Under the pieces are notes generated by a model. That model had not been told where the DNA came from. It did no database searches and was given only the letters and a program-made list of their open reading frames with translations. Below are positions 53,900 through 64,000 of a stretch of DNA of 64,000 nt, one piece after another. Origin of the DNA: Puffinus mauretanicus. Lineage: Eukaryota > Chordata > Aves > Procellariiformes > Procellariidae. The stretch spans positions 1,550,001-1,614,000 of the forward strand of contig JAJKFH010001480.1 in the NCBI GenBank assembly GCA_023333565.1, written 5' to 3'. A program made the translations under genes and the position numbers. How positions within the stretch are numbered: the stretch's first letter is position 1; each line of letters opens with the position of its first letter.

Positions 53900-55200
53900 T
53901 CAACTCTGCTGGTTCCAAGGCCACCGTGGCAGAGCGCCCTGCCTCGTCCCCCGAGCACGTGCGCGACAGCCAACTACAACTGAGCGCCGATATTTGGTTT
54001 TAAATTAAGAGGAACGAGAGGGCAAGCAGGCGTTTCTTGTCACGCGACGGAGCGTCCGTGTTCCTGAAGGGCGACCAAGCTGGCGCCTGTCCCCCTCCAG
54101 AGAGGGGTGGGAGGACGTGGGCAAGGTAGGCCCAACGCCTCGCTGCCAGGCCGGGGGGCTCCGGCCCACCTACCCGGGGCAGGGCTGGCCCGGCAGCACC
54201 TGAGGCTGCGGCCCAGCGGCTGAAGGCCCCGTTTCGGGGGGGAGGGGGACCCCAGCACATGCTGGCAGGGCTTTGAAGCAAGCCCTCGGCAAGAGGAGAT
54301 GGGGCTGAGCCCCGCCGAGGGGCCGGTGATGGCGGCCTGCGTGCCCCTCCTCGCCCCCAGCCAGGCGGCAGAGCCGGGCCCCTCGCAAGAAGCGCGGCCC
54401 CGGGAGAGCGCTGCAGCCCGGCGGAAGGATGCCGGCAGCCCCGCTCCCGCGGCGGCAGGCAGCCCGGACGACCGCTTCCCGTGCGGGGCCCCCGGCCCCC
54501 TGTGAGGAAGAGAAAGAGGAAAAAAGAAGGAGGAGGACGAAGAGGGGAGCAGAGCAAACACGCACCTTCCCCGTGCCGAGCGAGCCGCGCCGGCGCCAGC
54601 ACGGCCCCCGCCCCCGCCCGGCCGGCTAGGGACGCGGGGGAGGAGGAGCCGCCGTGGGGGGTGGAAGGGGGCGGGCCGTGGCTCGGGCGAGGCTGGTGCC
54701 CGTTGCGCCGAGGCCGCCTGAAGCTCCGTGGAAGCCGCCTCAGGGCGCGGGCCCGTCCCGGCGCTGGGTTGCGGCGAGGCCGGGCGTCCCCCCGTTGCCG
54801 GCTGGTCGGGCCGTGGCGCCTCGTAGGCCCCTCTGAGGCGAGGCGAGGTGAGGCGGGCCCGGGCGCCCCCGCCCGACCCCGGCCTCTCGGGAAGGAGGCG
54901 TAAAACCTCCCGTCCGTCACCAGCCCTTCCGGGGAGAAAGCCCCTCGGTGCGAGGGGGCTGCCTGCCACACGGGATCGCCTTTTTCTAGGGCGGGTGCGT
55001 TAGTGGTGCGAGGAGGTACAGCAAACGGACGAAGCATGAGGAGGCTTTCCTGCTGCCTGCGCCGTGGCAGCGGTCCTCTCCCTGGGTGCTTCAAGAGCAT
55101 GGCGATGCCGCGTCCTTCCGTGGTGGTTTCCAGGGTGCTGAGAGCCGTGGGTGCCTTCACGCTGCTGGGAACCGAGGTGGGACCACCGCTCCTCGCATGG
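53900..55200. promoter_or_regulatory. CpG island, probable CPQ promoter
   Basis: About 1.3 kb of CpG-dense, GC-rich sequence stands in an AT-rich background. It has GC boxes (CCCGCCC runs near 54606-54620), an E-box CACGTG at 53956-53961 and no obvious TATA box. It lies upstream of CPQ's first coding exon, whose 5'UTR is interrupted by an intron, so a distant non-coding first exon is expected. Location and composition make this the best promoter candidate. Whether it also fires to the right, away from CPQ, cannot be told from sequence. The long open frames inside it on both strands are a by-product of GC richness. Confidence 0.75.
54566..54760 (-). other. CPQ: Candidate CPQ non-coding exon 1 (3' border only)
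   Basis: On the minus strand a good donor, GGGGAAG|GTGCGTG, places an exon end at 54566, immediately below the GC-box cluster at 54606-54620. The 5' limit given here is only a guess. Exon 1 of CPQ is expected to be non-coding because the start codon lies in the next exon. Other GT sites in the island are possible. Confidence 0.3.
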
Positions 55201-55239
55201 CAGCCTCCTGCACAAGTAACATTGCACTCATTTAAATAA

Positions 55240-58200
55240 AGGTGTGTTTATAAAAACACTTAGGTAAATTGAGTGCAATTTCTTCTGTAGATAAGATCTT
55301 AAAATACAAACATGGGTCTTAATCTGCAAACACTTGAATTGAAGCTCTCGATTGGTTCTGTTTAAGTCAATGGGACTACCCAGGTGCTTACAGGTAAGTG
55401 CTTTTTGGGATCAAAGCCCTTGGTGCATTTCCAAAAAGCTGCTGTAGCAGGAAGACAGTGAAGAATTTCCCTCTAATATTCAACACAGTATTCCAATATT
55501 CATGAACTTTCTGCCTAAGTGAAAAGAGCTTCATGGGCGTGTACCTTGAGGAGGGATTTGAAACACAAGTTATTATAAGATAATGGCTGTCAACCTGACT
55601 CCTCCACCCGTTTATTTGAGGTGACTCATTTGTGTTTTTTCACTTGGATTTTTCAGTGCACAATCCGGATGGTACATTTTTGCAGCTGGGGCTGTGTCCT
55701 GTGCTATACAGATCACAGAGCATGCCAGTGGGATGCAACAGTAAGTTTCTCTCAAACTGCTGCAGTTCTTGAGAGCCCTGTTCCATTGAAGGTGATGAAA
55801 TAACTATTTAAATAAAAATGCCACACAAGTAAATTTCTAACAGAGATGTACCTGTCTCTTTCCTGTGCATTCTGTATATTCTTTACATATCGTGCCCTAT
55901 AAGCTGTCAGTGTCTGTCTGGAACTATATCTCTGGAAAGAGATTATACACAGTGATTGAGTAGTTCTAAATGTGTCACTGTAGGTCATGCAAGAAAATAC
56001 TTCATCCTCAAAGGTTGGCTGTTGCACCCACAACGTCTTGAACTTAACCACCAATGTATGGCTTTCCTTTTTACTTCCAGCGAGAGACAGAACATAGGAC
56101 GGGTCTGCATGAAGAAGCTCATGTGAAACTGCACTTTTAGTATTCACATTTAGGATTTGGGCTGATTTCTGAGAGGAATTCCTTCTCTCTTCATGTGCTT
56201 CCTTTACAATTAAATCACTTGGTTTCCCATTATTTTTTCCTGAATTAGCTTCCTTTATTAATCCTTCCACAGTCAAGGAATCAGAAGGATGAATGATAAT
56301 AAGCCATCTTTTTTCCCCTTCACCAAATAGTCAGAAGGATGGAGAAATCTTGGCATGGCTGTCATTAATCCCAGGTCACACGGAAGAGAAGAGCACACTG
56401 CTCATGTCTTCTGTTGTCCTCGCCTGAGATGCAATAAGTTAGAGCAAGTAAAGAGACGTAACAACAAAACCTAGAGCTCCACCCCCCAAACCTCTTCAGC
56501 CAGCAACACGCACAAATCTGTTTATGGGTTTGAAACACATCAATACCCACTTAGCCTCGGGAAAGGTATTTCCATCACACCCATCTCTTACATTATTTTC
56601 TCATATTTTGCATTATTCACTAAATGCGTGGTTTTGTTTTCCTTTAGTTTGCAGCTTCAGGACTTTCGGACTGCTGTTCTTCCCTCCTTGGGACTGTAAT
56701 TGTAAATCATGGAGAGGCTGAAGCTGAGGAGACCTGTCCTCAGTTTCCCAGACTTTATAAGCTACTACAGTGGGCAAAATTCTAGCCCACTCATCCCGAA
56801 ATCACCCGTGCAATCCATCTTGCATACTTTTAAACTCATTAAGACTATGCAGGTGCTTGAAGGTCCCCGTATGGATGTACCTTTACAAGACTGCTATGAT
56901 TACAGTGGTAGGCACAGTGCCAGAGTCAAGAACTTAATATTCAAGAAAGGGATTCGATATATCTGAATGTCAAAAATAATCAGAATTATCTGATTGTAGC
57001 TCGGTGCTTCAGGGAGTAAGCCAGTATCTAATTCCTAGAAAGGGGAATGAAATCTAATGTGAAGACAGATCTCACTTCTTACTGCTGGATTTTTTCACCA
57101 CCTATTATACAGTACACGAAGCAACTGGTGGAGTCTGCTGTTAGGCACAGGATACTGCCTGAATGGATCCTGAATCCCTTCTAATATGACAGTCGCTTGG
57201 TACCATGCTTCTCCCTGCACAAAATGGGGATGATGCTATTTCACTGTGCTTTGTTTTTCCAGTCCGTTTACGCTGCAAGGTTTTCGGAGCAAGGACCGTG
57301 TCCGTGGAGCTCCGAACTTTATTGAAGTCTCTAAAATGTGACTATATTAAAATAAGAAGAAGAAATCACAAGCATATTCACATACGAATTATTATGCAAA
57401 GTGAGGAGGGGGAGGGAAGAAAGTACGAGATTCCTTTGAAAAGCTGCCAGCACAGGTCCAAACACAAAAGGTGTTTGAAGTGGGAGCACACTGTACCAGC
57501 CTGAAGGAATTACCAATATACCAGCTACCCTTGTTTAGAAGCATGCTCTCAATTTTCATTTTATGACATTTATTTACTTTACCCTTTACCAAAGCATTTT
57601 TCATTTTTTGTCTCCCCAAAGTCTCCTCTAGGTCCACATTGTATTTCAGTACCTCTAGAAGGTGTTTTCTTCGCTTAAAGTTTTTCTTTGTTACTTTGCA
57701 CTGTAGGCAGGTAAATATGGACTGCTAATTAATGCAAACTTCAGCTTTTATTTCCTCTTCTTTTTCAGTTAAAGAAGCTGAAAAGAAATATTCCTAAGTT
57801 TCCAAGAAGTGCTGTTTTTCAGTTCTTCCTAGGAAGAAGTGTTCAAGCTTGACCCTGACTTGTACATCTTCTCATTTTTGCAGCCTGGCAGCAGATAAAT
57901 ATATCCTAATAGTGCACAGAATGGAGAAAAAGGTAGGGACATAGTGAAAGAAAACCAGCAGGCACCTCGTGGCAGCTATTCTTCTATACAATTCTGCTAG
58001 CTTTTCTGCTGCTGTGTCAGAGACTTGTGTTTTCAGGTATCAAGAGCAGCATCAGCCGAGAGCAGAATGTCTGCCAGCAGTGGGTTGGCAGGGCATGCTT
58101 ACTGGGGACACATCTTAGCTGGGACCTGTCCAGTGCTATACAGGTTTACTGTCCCAAGTTTCTATGCATTCTCGTACTAAGTTGATGTAAGCCAACAAAA

Positions 58201-61200
58201 TTCAGCCTCTCCTGCTGAAGTGAAATCTCCTCTCTGAACAACACAAGCCAACATATAGCTACTAGCAAAATGCCACTGTATACATGCTCCAAGAACACAG
58301 CCATGCTGGCAGCTGCAAGCCCTGGGTCCTTACCCAGTGAGCAGCAGCCCTTCTGCTGTTACAGTCTCTTGCAGTGAGGGCATGCAGCACCCCAAAAAAG
58401 CAGTGATGAATACACATGCTCCAGGGACATAAAAATGTCAGCAACCCATGACCCCACAAAAGTTCTGGCAGCAAAACTTGCTAGTAAGACATAGCCTGGC
58501 AGTGTAAATTCTCTTGCAGATTACTACAAGTTTACTTACAGGGGCAATGGCTTTGCCACACCACGGAAAGGTTTTTGTAAAGCATTAGTGGAAAGTGTTC
58601 CCACTTGAATCTCCTTATAAACTCGGTGACTTGTGCTGCCATGGGTAGAGAGCAGTGCATGGGCACCTGAACCAGAGGTGCAAGGAGCCTTCTCTGTGCA
58701 TTCCTATGGATCCCCAGTCTTCAGGTAGCAATTGGTCCAGCAACATACATGAGTCCCTCCTCCACTCCGGTGTTTACAAAGCAAAGGCATTTGGATACCT
58801 AACATCAATTATCATATATTTGCATTAAAAATACATTAGGTACTGCGCTATATAACTTTTCTTATGAGGAAGGAATTAAATTATAAATAGTTCCTCTCAG
58901 CAACTCTCTCCACTATGGCTAGGTACCTGTATTCGTCTTGACATTTTTGTGAGGATAAAAGCCAGGTTCAACTTACTCAACACATATTTGTCCCAAACAA
59001 GTTTAAATGCATAGATACTTTTAAAAATGCAGATAAAATACATCTTTTATTTCTGGATATATGGACTTGGAGTAAAGGGAATCCTCTACCCTGCCGTGTA
59101 CCAAAGCAGCCCTTTTTTCCTAACACATTTCCTGTAATGGTGAGTCCAGTGCAAGCCCACCGCCCTGCATGAAAACACAGTTACTCCCTGGGCACAGCTT
59201 GGGTCTGGGTTGAACTGTGCTGAACACGTTACAGACTGTCTTCATAGAGGATGAGCCAGTAAAATACCCATCTAACAGAGGCAGATGGGAGGCTGGGCTG
59301 GAGTGCGACTTCTCTAGGTAATGATGCTTCAGCCAGCCATTGTACTGGGAAGGGGAGCATTCTTGGAGTGGCAGATACTAGACAGATGGACAGAAACTGA
59401 GTGCCAAAATAGCTTGTTGCCATCTGAACAGGCCCAAAAGTGAGAGGCGTTTTATTTTGTGATGGGTTTTGAATGCAAACCAATACAACTCCCCACTCAG
59501 TGTGTGGATGCATACTTTGAGACCCAGCTTCACCAGTATCTCATTCTAGGTTTAACTACAAGACTCTGAACAGGCTGCTCAAGTCAGGCAGAGATAATGT
59601 AGCATTAATAATTTAAACTTCAAAAAAATGTGATTCTGTAAGAGAGTCAATGTGTTACTATCAAAACTAACTAAAGTTTTGGAGTCCTCTTCTGATCCTC
59701 TACAGTATATATTTAGAAGATGGCATGATTCTTATTCAAATTTGCAAAGTCTGTCTGATCACAGTTTGAAAGCTTTGATACACATGCTGAAAAGTGAAAA
59801 GCTTATATACTAAGAGCTTGTGTAAAAGAATATATTGCTTATTTAAGGACAGGTACAGTATTTCCTAGAATCTAGATGAGCCAGAGCTGAACAAGTCTAT
59901 GGCGTTTCAGAATCTGCATTAAAAGTCCCATCAGGAAAGGCTGAAGTAAAATTCCACTTAGCTTTTAGTGGTTGAATGTGTGTTATAAAAAGCACAGACT
60001 GGCAGAAAAAAAATGATGATTTCTACTGCCAGAGCTGTTGCAAAAATCAAACCATGAATTGGGAGAAGTCACATGGCTGAGCACCTGTAAGCAGTTTTTG
60101 AGATGATAAAAGAAAACTTTAGACTCTTTGACAGCTCTTCTTTAGGTATAAAATTCTCTTTTTTTTTATTTTCAGGCTTTTTTTTATAAAACCACTTAGA
60201 AGCTGAAAACGCAGGACAGCTTGTACTCTTCTAACCTATGGGAAAAAAGAAGAAAGCTTGAGACCTACTGGTTTTAAAGTCTTAACAGACATTGTGATTG
60301 AAATTACTCAATTCAATTCAGTAACTAGCAAAAATGCTTTTGCCTAATAAATAAGTTACTTCCAATAGTTATATATGCTTTAAAGTCAAAATGTTTTTGC
60401 TAATCTTTATTTTGATGTGCTTAATATATTTTACTTTATAAGAAGTGCTAATTTTATGCATTGTTAATGAAATCTCAATTTCCATTGAAAAGCAAGTTGA
60501 AACAAATAAAAGCTATAAACTGCATCAGCTGGTAAATAAATATTTATTTACCATTTTTAACATAACAGAATGAAAAACTATAATATAAAAATGGAAGTTA
60601 AGCTTTGTAACGGTATAAATATGTAAATAGTGTGTGCTCCTGCAGAGCAAAAAGAAGTAAAAAATTTACTGTAAAGATTAAATTAAATTACAAGTTAACA
60701 AGTCATCTTGTTTACCAGCCAATGAAAACCAGTTTTCTTTAGGAAAATATCTGAGCACATGCACAACAAGGTGAAAGCTGATGGTTTAAAGAAAGGTGTC
60801 TTGCTGCTGCTTTGATTGTAGTCCGTAATTCAAGCTGACTGTGATTCTCAGGGAAGGTTTTCCTACGGGATGCAGCTCAGATAATGAGGATTTACTAGAA
60901 CTGTTCCTGAAGCCTTGCCTCACCAGCATGAAGGTGGCGGCACAGCCGCTAGCCGGGCAGCGAGGCACCGGGTCAAGGCAGGGTCCTTCATTCGAGCGTT
61001 TTGGTCTGAGGAGTGAAGCTGTGCCCTCAGCCATCCGAGGCTCAGCCCCAGCAGCCGTTCCTTCCCAAGAAGAGGTTTTTCCCCACGTCAGCGTTAACTC
61101 AGCTGGCACTGTGGGCTGGTCCAGAAGGAAGCACATGCTCCGCTTCTCTTCCTTTCACAAGAGACTCTTCTGTTAGCTCTGCGGTAACGAAAATTATAGG

Positions 61201-64000
61201 GATGAACGATGAAAACTGAACTTTGGAATGTTTTACATTCTTTCAGTACTGTTTAGTGTGATGGTTGTTGACTTCTCCCCTGCCGCTATATTTAGAAAGG
61301 GGAGTAGGAGGGGGACGAGCATTAGTATTATGGGTTATGACACAAAAACATCAAAAAGTCAGTCTGTTCCCATTTCTCTTTGGTATCCTCTGGGCAGCTG
61401 TAGTGTTTAGAAAATGCTCCTGTTCCACCACAGAAGCTCAGGAAAATGGGCACCAAACTTTGTTTAGACTCTAGGACTACATATGGCCATACAAGGTGGG
61501 TGGGTAACTAGGACATAGAACTTGTTCCTCCACTGAGCTTAGTTTCCCACCACTAGATAAGCTTCAAGTAGCTTGTCTGGCGGAATTATTGTTCCTTATA
61601 CGTCAGCGCTCGGTTCATTTTAGGACTGAAAATAAAAAAAAATCAGAAGCTTCCTCTGCATTCAACAAATCAACAAAAGATCCATGGGAAAAAAATTGCA
61701 TAATGCCCCAGAAGAAATCTAAATGAATTAAAGTCACCCCCTACAGAGAACTTGGGCTCTGTTTATTTTCAACAAACTATTACAGGTTTTGCAATATTTT
61801 TCTGGAAGTTTTTCACAAGCATTCCTACTTCCTCTCACTTCGGGCCAGGGCAGAACTGCCAGGCTGGAGGAATTCTTTGGGCTTGACCTTAAGCCATGAG
61901 AGATAGTGGCCCTCAGCCCCAGCCCAACTACAGCACAGTTTTTAAGCTGCAATGTGAATTAAAAATCTCAAGAGCTCTGCAGGCTATGCCATAAACACAT
62001 TTGATATTGAAGGAGTTAGGGGTAGTGAAAGCTTGACACCTCCCAAGCACGGAGAAGAAATGGAAAGTTGCTTCAATATGCAACAGCACATCTCAACTGC
62101 AAAGCCGCAGTTGCACGTCTCATCCCTTTCTTCCCAGCTCCCATGGTCAAAAGACAAGGCAGACCCTTCCAAGTGCAATGCAGCACCCTCATCGTTGCCT
62201 CCTGCCACCCTCCCAGCGCCTCCTGCGGGTAGCGGAAGGTGCGCGGGGTCAACCTTGTAGATCCTCCACCCGTTTTGCTGTAGCAGTTCCTCTGCAAATC
62301 CGGGGGTGAGCAGCTAGCAGAAGCTGCGATGGGCAACACATGCAACAGGTAGCACAGATCTCCGACGTGCTGGGTAGCTGTGTCCAACCAAGAGAGTCTC
62401 TCAAGGTATGACACCAACATCTGCCCACCTTTCTGCCTACAGATTCTCCGTGTTAAGAGCAAATTCAGTGTGAGAGCAACAACTCAAGAAAACAAAATGC
62501 CTTGTAACTTCCAGTGGAAAACGTGGGCTGTCAGGACAGTTTCTCTTCCTGCCTTCTTTCCAATCACTCCAAATTAATGTCTGTAGTTCTACATGGGCCC
62601 TATCCCCTCCCCCCCATCCCCGCTGGAAACTAAGCTCAGATACTGCAAACGCACAGAGGGTTTTTCAGATTTCCACCCACGCAAGCAGCTACTCTGCACA
62701 TCCGATGCACATGTGAAATTTGTTCACAGCGGTCAGGGCAGGAGCCCACGTTTCCATTTCTAGCTCTACTGAGCTTAAGTTTTATCATTTGTTTGTTTCC
62801 AAAGCAAAAAATATACAACTTGCTTTACTTCACAGGGGAAGAAATCTCGGCCAAGCTTCTTTTCCACTGGCAGGGTTGGGTTACAGGTCCTCCACTCCCA
62901 CCCACACAGCTGAACCCAGCACCTGGTCAGCCCGAGAGGCAGGAGGAAATGAAACGCACATGTCAGCGTCCCCCTCTCCCGCTCCAGTTCCTCAGCAAAA
63001 CTGCTCTTCTGCTCCAGCCACGAACCATCCCAGGACCAAAAGATGTGCCAGGGAGGGGGATGCTTGCTATATCTTTTCTCAGACAAACTGTACAGCAAAG
63101 TCACGCTTCCTCAGCCTGAAGAAAGTTTTGGAAAGGCAATGCTCTAAAAGTTCACAGCACAGAGTTTTCACACCAAGATTCAGAGCTCTGTCATACACAG
63201 GGAACTGCTTAAATGTAGCAAAGCTAACATTAAAGCTCATTAAAAATGGAAAATAACATTGCAAATTCCTTAAAGGAAATGATGCCAGTTTGATTAAGCA
63301 AGTGCTAAGTAACAAATATAACTGATCGCAAGTTTAAAAAAAATTGCTATATTATTTCCATCTGTTAGTTTCCTTAGAGATCTTTTTCCCCTCTGATTCC
63401 TTTTCCCCTTACCCTTGTTTGCTTACTTGAACAAAGAATGTAGTATTAAGCATGCTATCATCATTTCCTTCACACCACTAGTTTTTGTTTAATGTTTATC
63501 TGGATACTTCTTTCCTTACGAAAGTTTCCTGCATTCCGTATGTTGCTTAAAAATAGTCTCTGTCATTTAAGACTGCACTCCACCATCATTTCAATACACA
63601 GCTCCAAGGGAAAAAAAGAGCAACAACTAGCCGAAGTTACAAATATGCTATTCTTGTTAGGAGATACAAGAGGACAATTTTGGTTTTAATCTATCCTATT
63701 TCAATGAAGTGCAATGCTCAAAGTGAAGAAAAAACCAGCAACGGAGCCTGTAAACATGAGCTACAATTCACTTTTAAAGCTGGCAAGCAGAGGAACAAGG
63801 AACTCGACTTCTGAAGTTATTTTTCCACGAATAAAGCAAAGGCGAGACACTTCTTTTAACATAAGCTTTACGTTACTTGCATCAGGCTTCATTTGCAAAG
63901 AATCTAAGAGGAAGTAACCATTTATAACCCAGAGTAAGTCAAAGCAAAATGGCATTTTGATAAACACTACAGCCTATCAATCACAAGGAGGCACCGGACC
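55240..64000. other. Sequence upstream of CPQ, no gene recognised
   Basis: AT-rich sequence with short open frames on both strands. The longest (55752-56276, minus, 174 codons) matches nothing I recognise. A GC-rich patch with several CpG lies at about 60.94-61.10 kb. No mobile element is recognised here, in contrast to the introns. Confidence 0.6.
60531..60552. promoter_or_regulatory. 22-bp perfect palindrome of inverted forkhead-like sites
   Basis: The half site GGTAAATAAAT is followed by its exact reverse complement, ATTTATTTACC. Each arm contains GTAAATA, which fits the forkhead core (RTAAAYA). It sits in an AT-rich block about 5.5 kb upstream of the CpG island. Function is inferred only from the motif. 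Confidence 0.5.

Larger units (their letters stand above)
25906..54565 (-). other. CPQ: CPQ intron 1 (inferred extent)
   Basis: The acceptor at 25906-25907 is clear. The upstream limit depends on the candidate exon 1 in the CpG island. If that is right, intron 1 is about 28.7 kb and contains CR1 copies A, B, C and E, the ancient CR1 tail, the decayed exon copy at 30.8 kb and the lipocalin-like open frame. The stretches 31.6-32.89, 37.98-47.83 and 49.16-53.9 kb show only AT-rich sequence, simple repeats and scattered short open frames. Confidence 0.5.

Noticed and set aside
54000..55160. Minus-strand open frames of 386 and 309 codons and a plus-strand frame of 140 codons
   Set aside because: They overlap in several frames in a CpG island, with Pro/Arg/Gly/Ala/Ser-rich low-complexity content and no domain. 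GC richness removes stop codons, so these are composition artefacts.
1..64000. CRISPR arrays, operons, tRNA or rRNA genes
   Set aside because: The window is vertebrate genomic DNA. No regularly spaced repeats, cloverleaf sequences or rRNA motifs were seen.

Overview
This is a vertebrate, almost certainly avian, genomic window. The coding signal is split into exons with GT/AG borders. The introns are long and AT-rich. The dominant repeats are chicken-repeat-1 (CR1) LINEs and bird-type endogenous retrovirus LTRs, and there is no sign of bacterial gene density, Alu or L1.

The one recognisable host gene is CPQ (carboxypeptidase Q, also called plasma glutamate carboxypeptidase or PGCP), on the minus strand. 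Reading right to left: a CpG island at about 53.9-55.2 kb is the likely promoter and holds a candidate non-coding exon 1. Intron 1 is then about 28.7 kb. The first coding exon (25446-25905) carries the start codon, signal peptide and N-terminal region. Intron 2 is 15.3 kb. The next coding exon (9947-10154) encodes the following 68 residues. Intron 3 runs off the left end. The split codons of the two exons fit exactly (G|GA). The catalytic metal-binding exons of the M28 peptidase lie outside the window.

Transposable elements fill much of the introns. Five CR1 copies are visible: D (10.7-14.3 kb, plus), C (28.4-30.55 kb, minus), A (32.9-36.3 kb, plus, nearly intact with an ORF1 fragment and an 817-codon ORF2), E (36.4-37.97 kb, plus, decayed) and B (47.8-49.15 kb, minus). 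A much older CR1 tail lies at 27.56 kb. A solo LTR (11154-11656, minus) sits inside CR1 D with a perfect 5-bp target duplication, CAATG. A second LTR lies at about 2.37-3.22 kb.

The most unusual host-related observation is a decayed second copy of CPQ's first coding exon at about 30.79-31.0 kb, in the same orientation and about 5 kb upstream of the real exon. Next to it is a roughly 100-codon minus-strand open frame with weak resemblance to the C-terminal half of alpha-1-acid glycoprotein lipocalins.

From 55.2 to 64 kb the sequence is upstream of CPQ and shows no convincing gene. It holds a 22-bp perfect palindrome made of inverted forkhead-like sites. I see no new multi-gene system; the window is an ordinary gene locus with a rich retroelement history.
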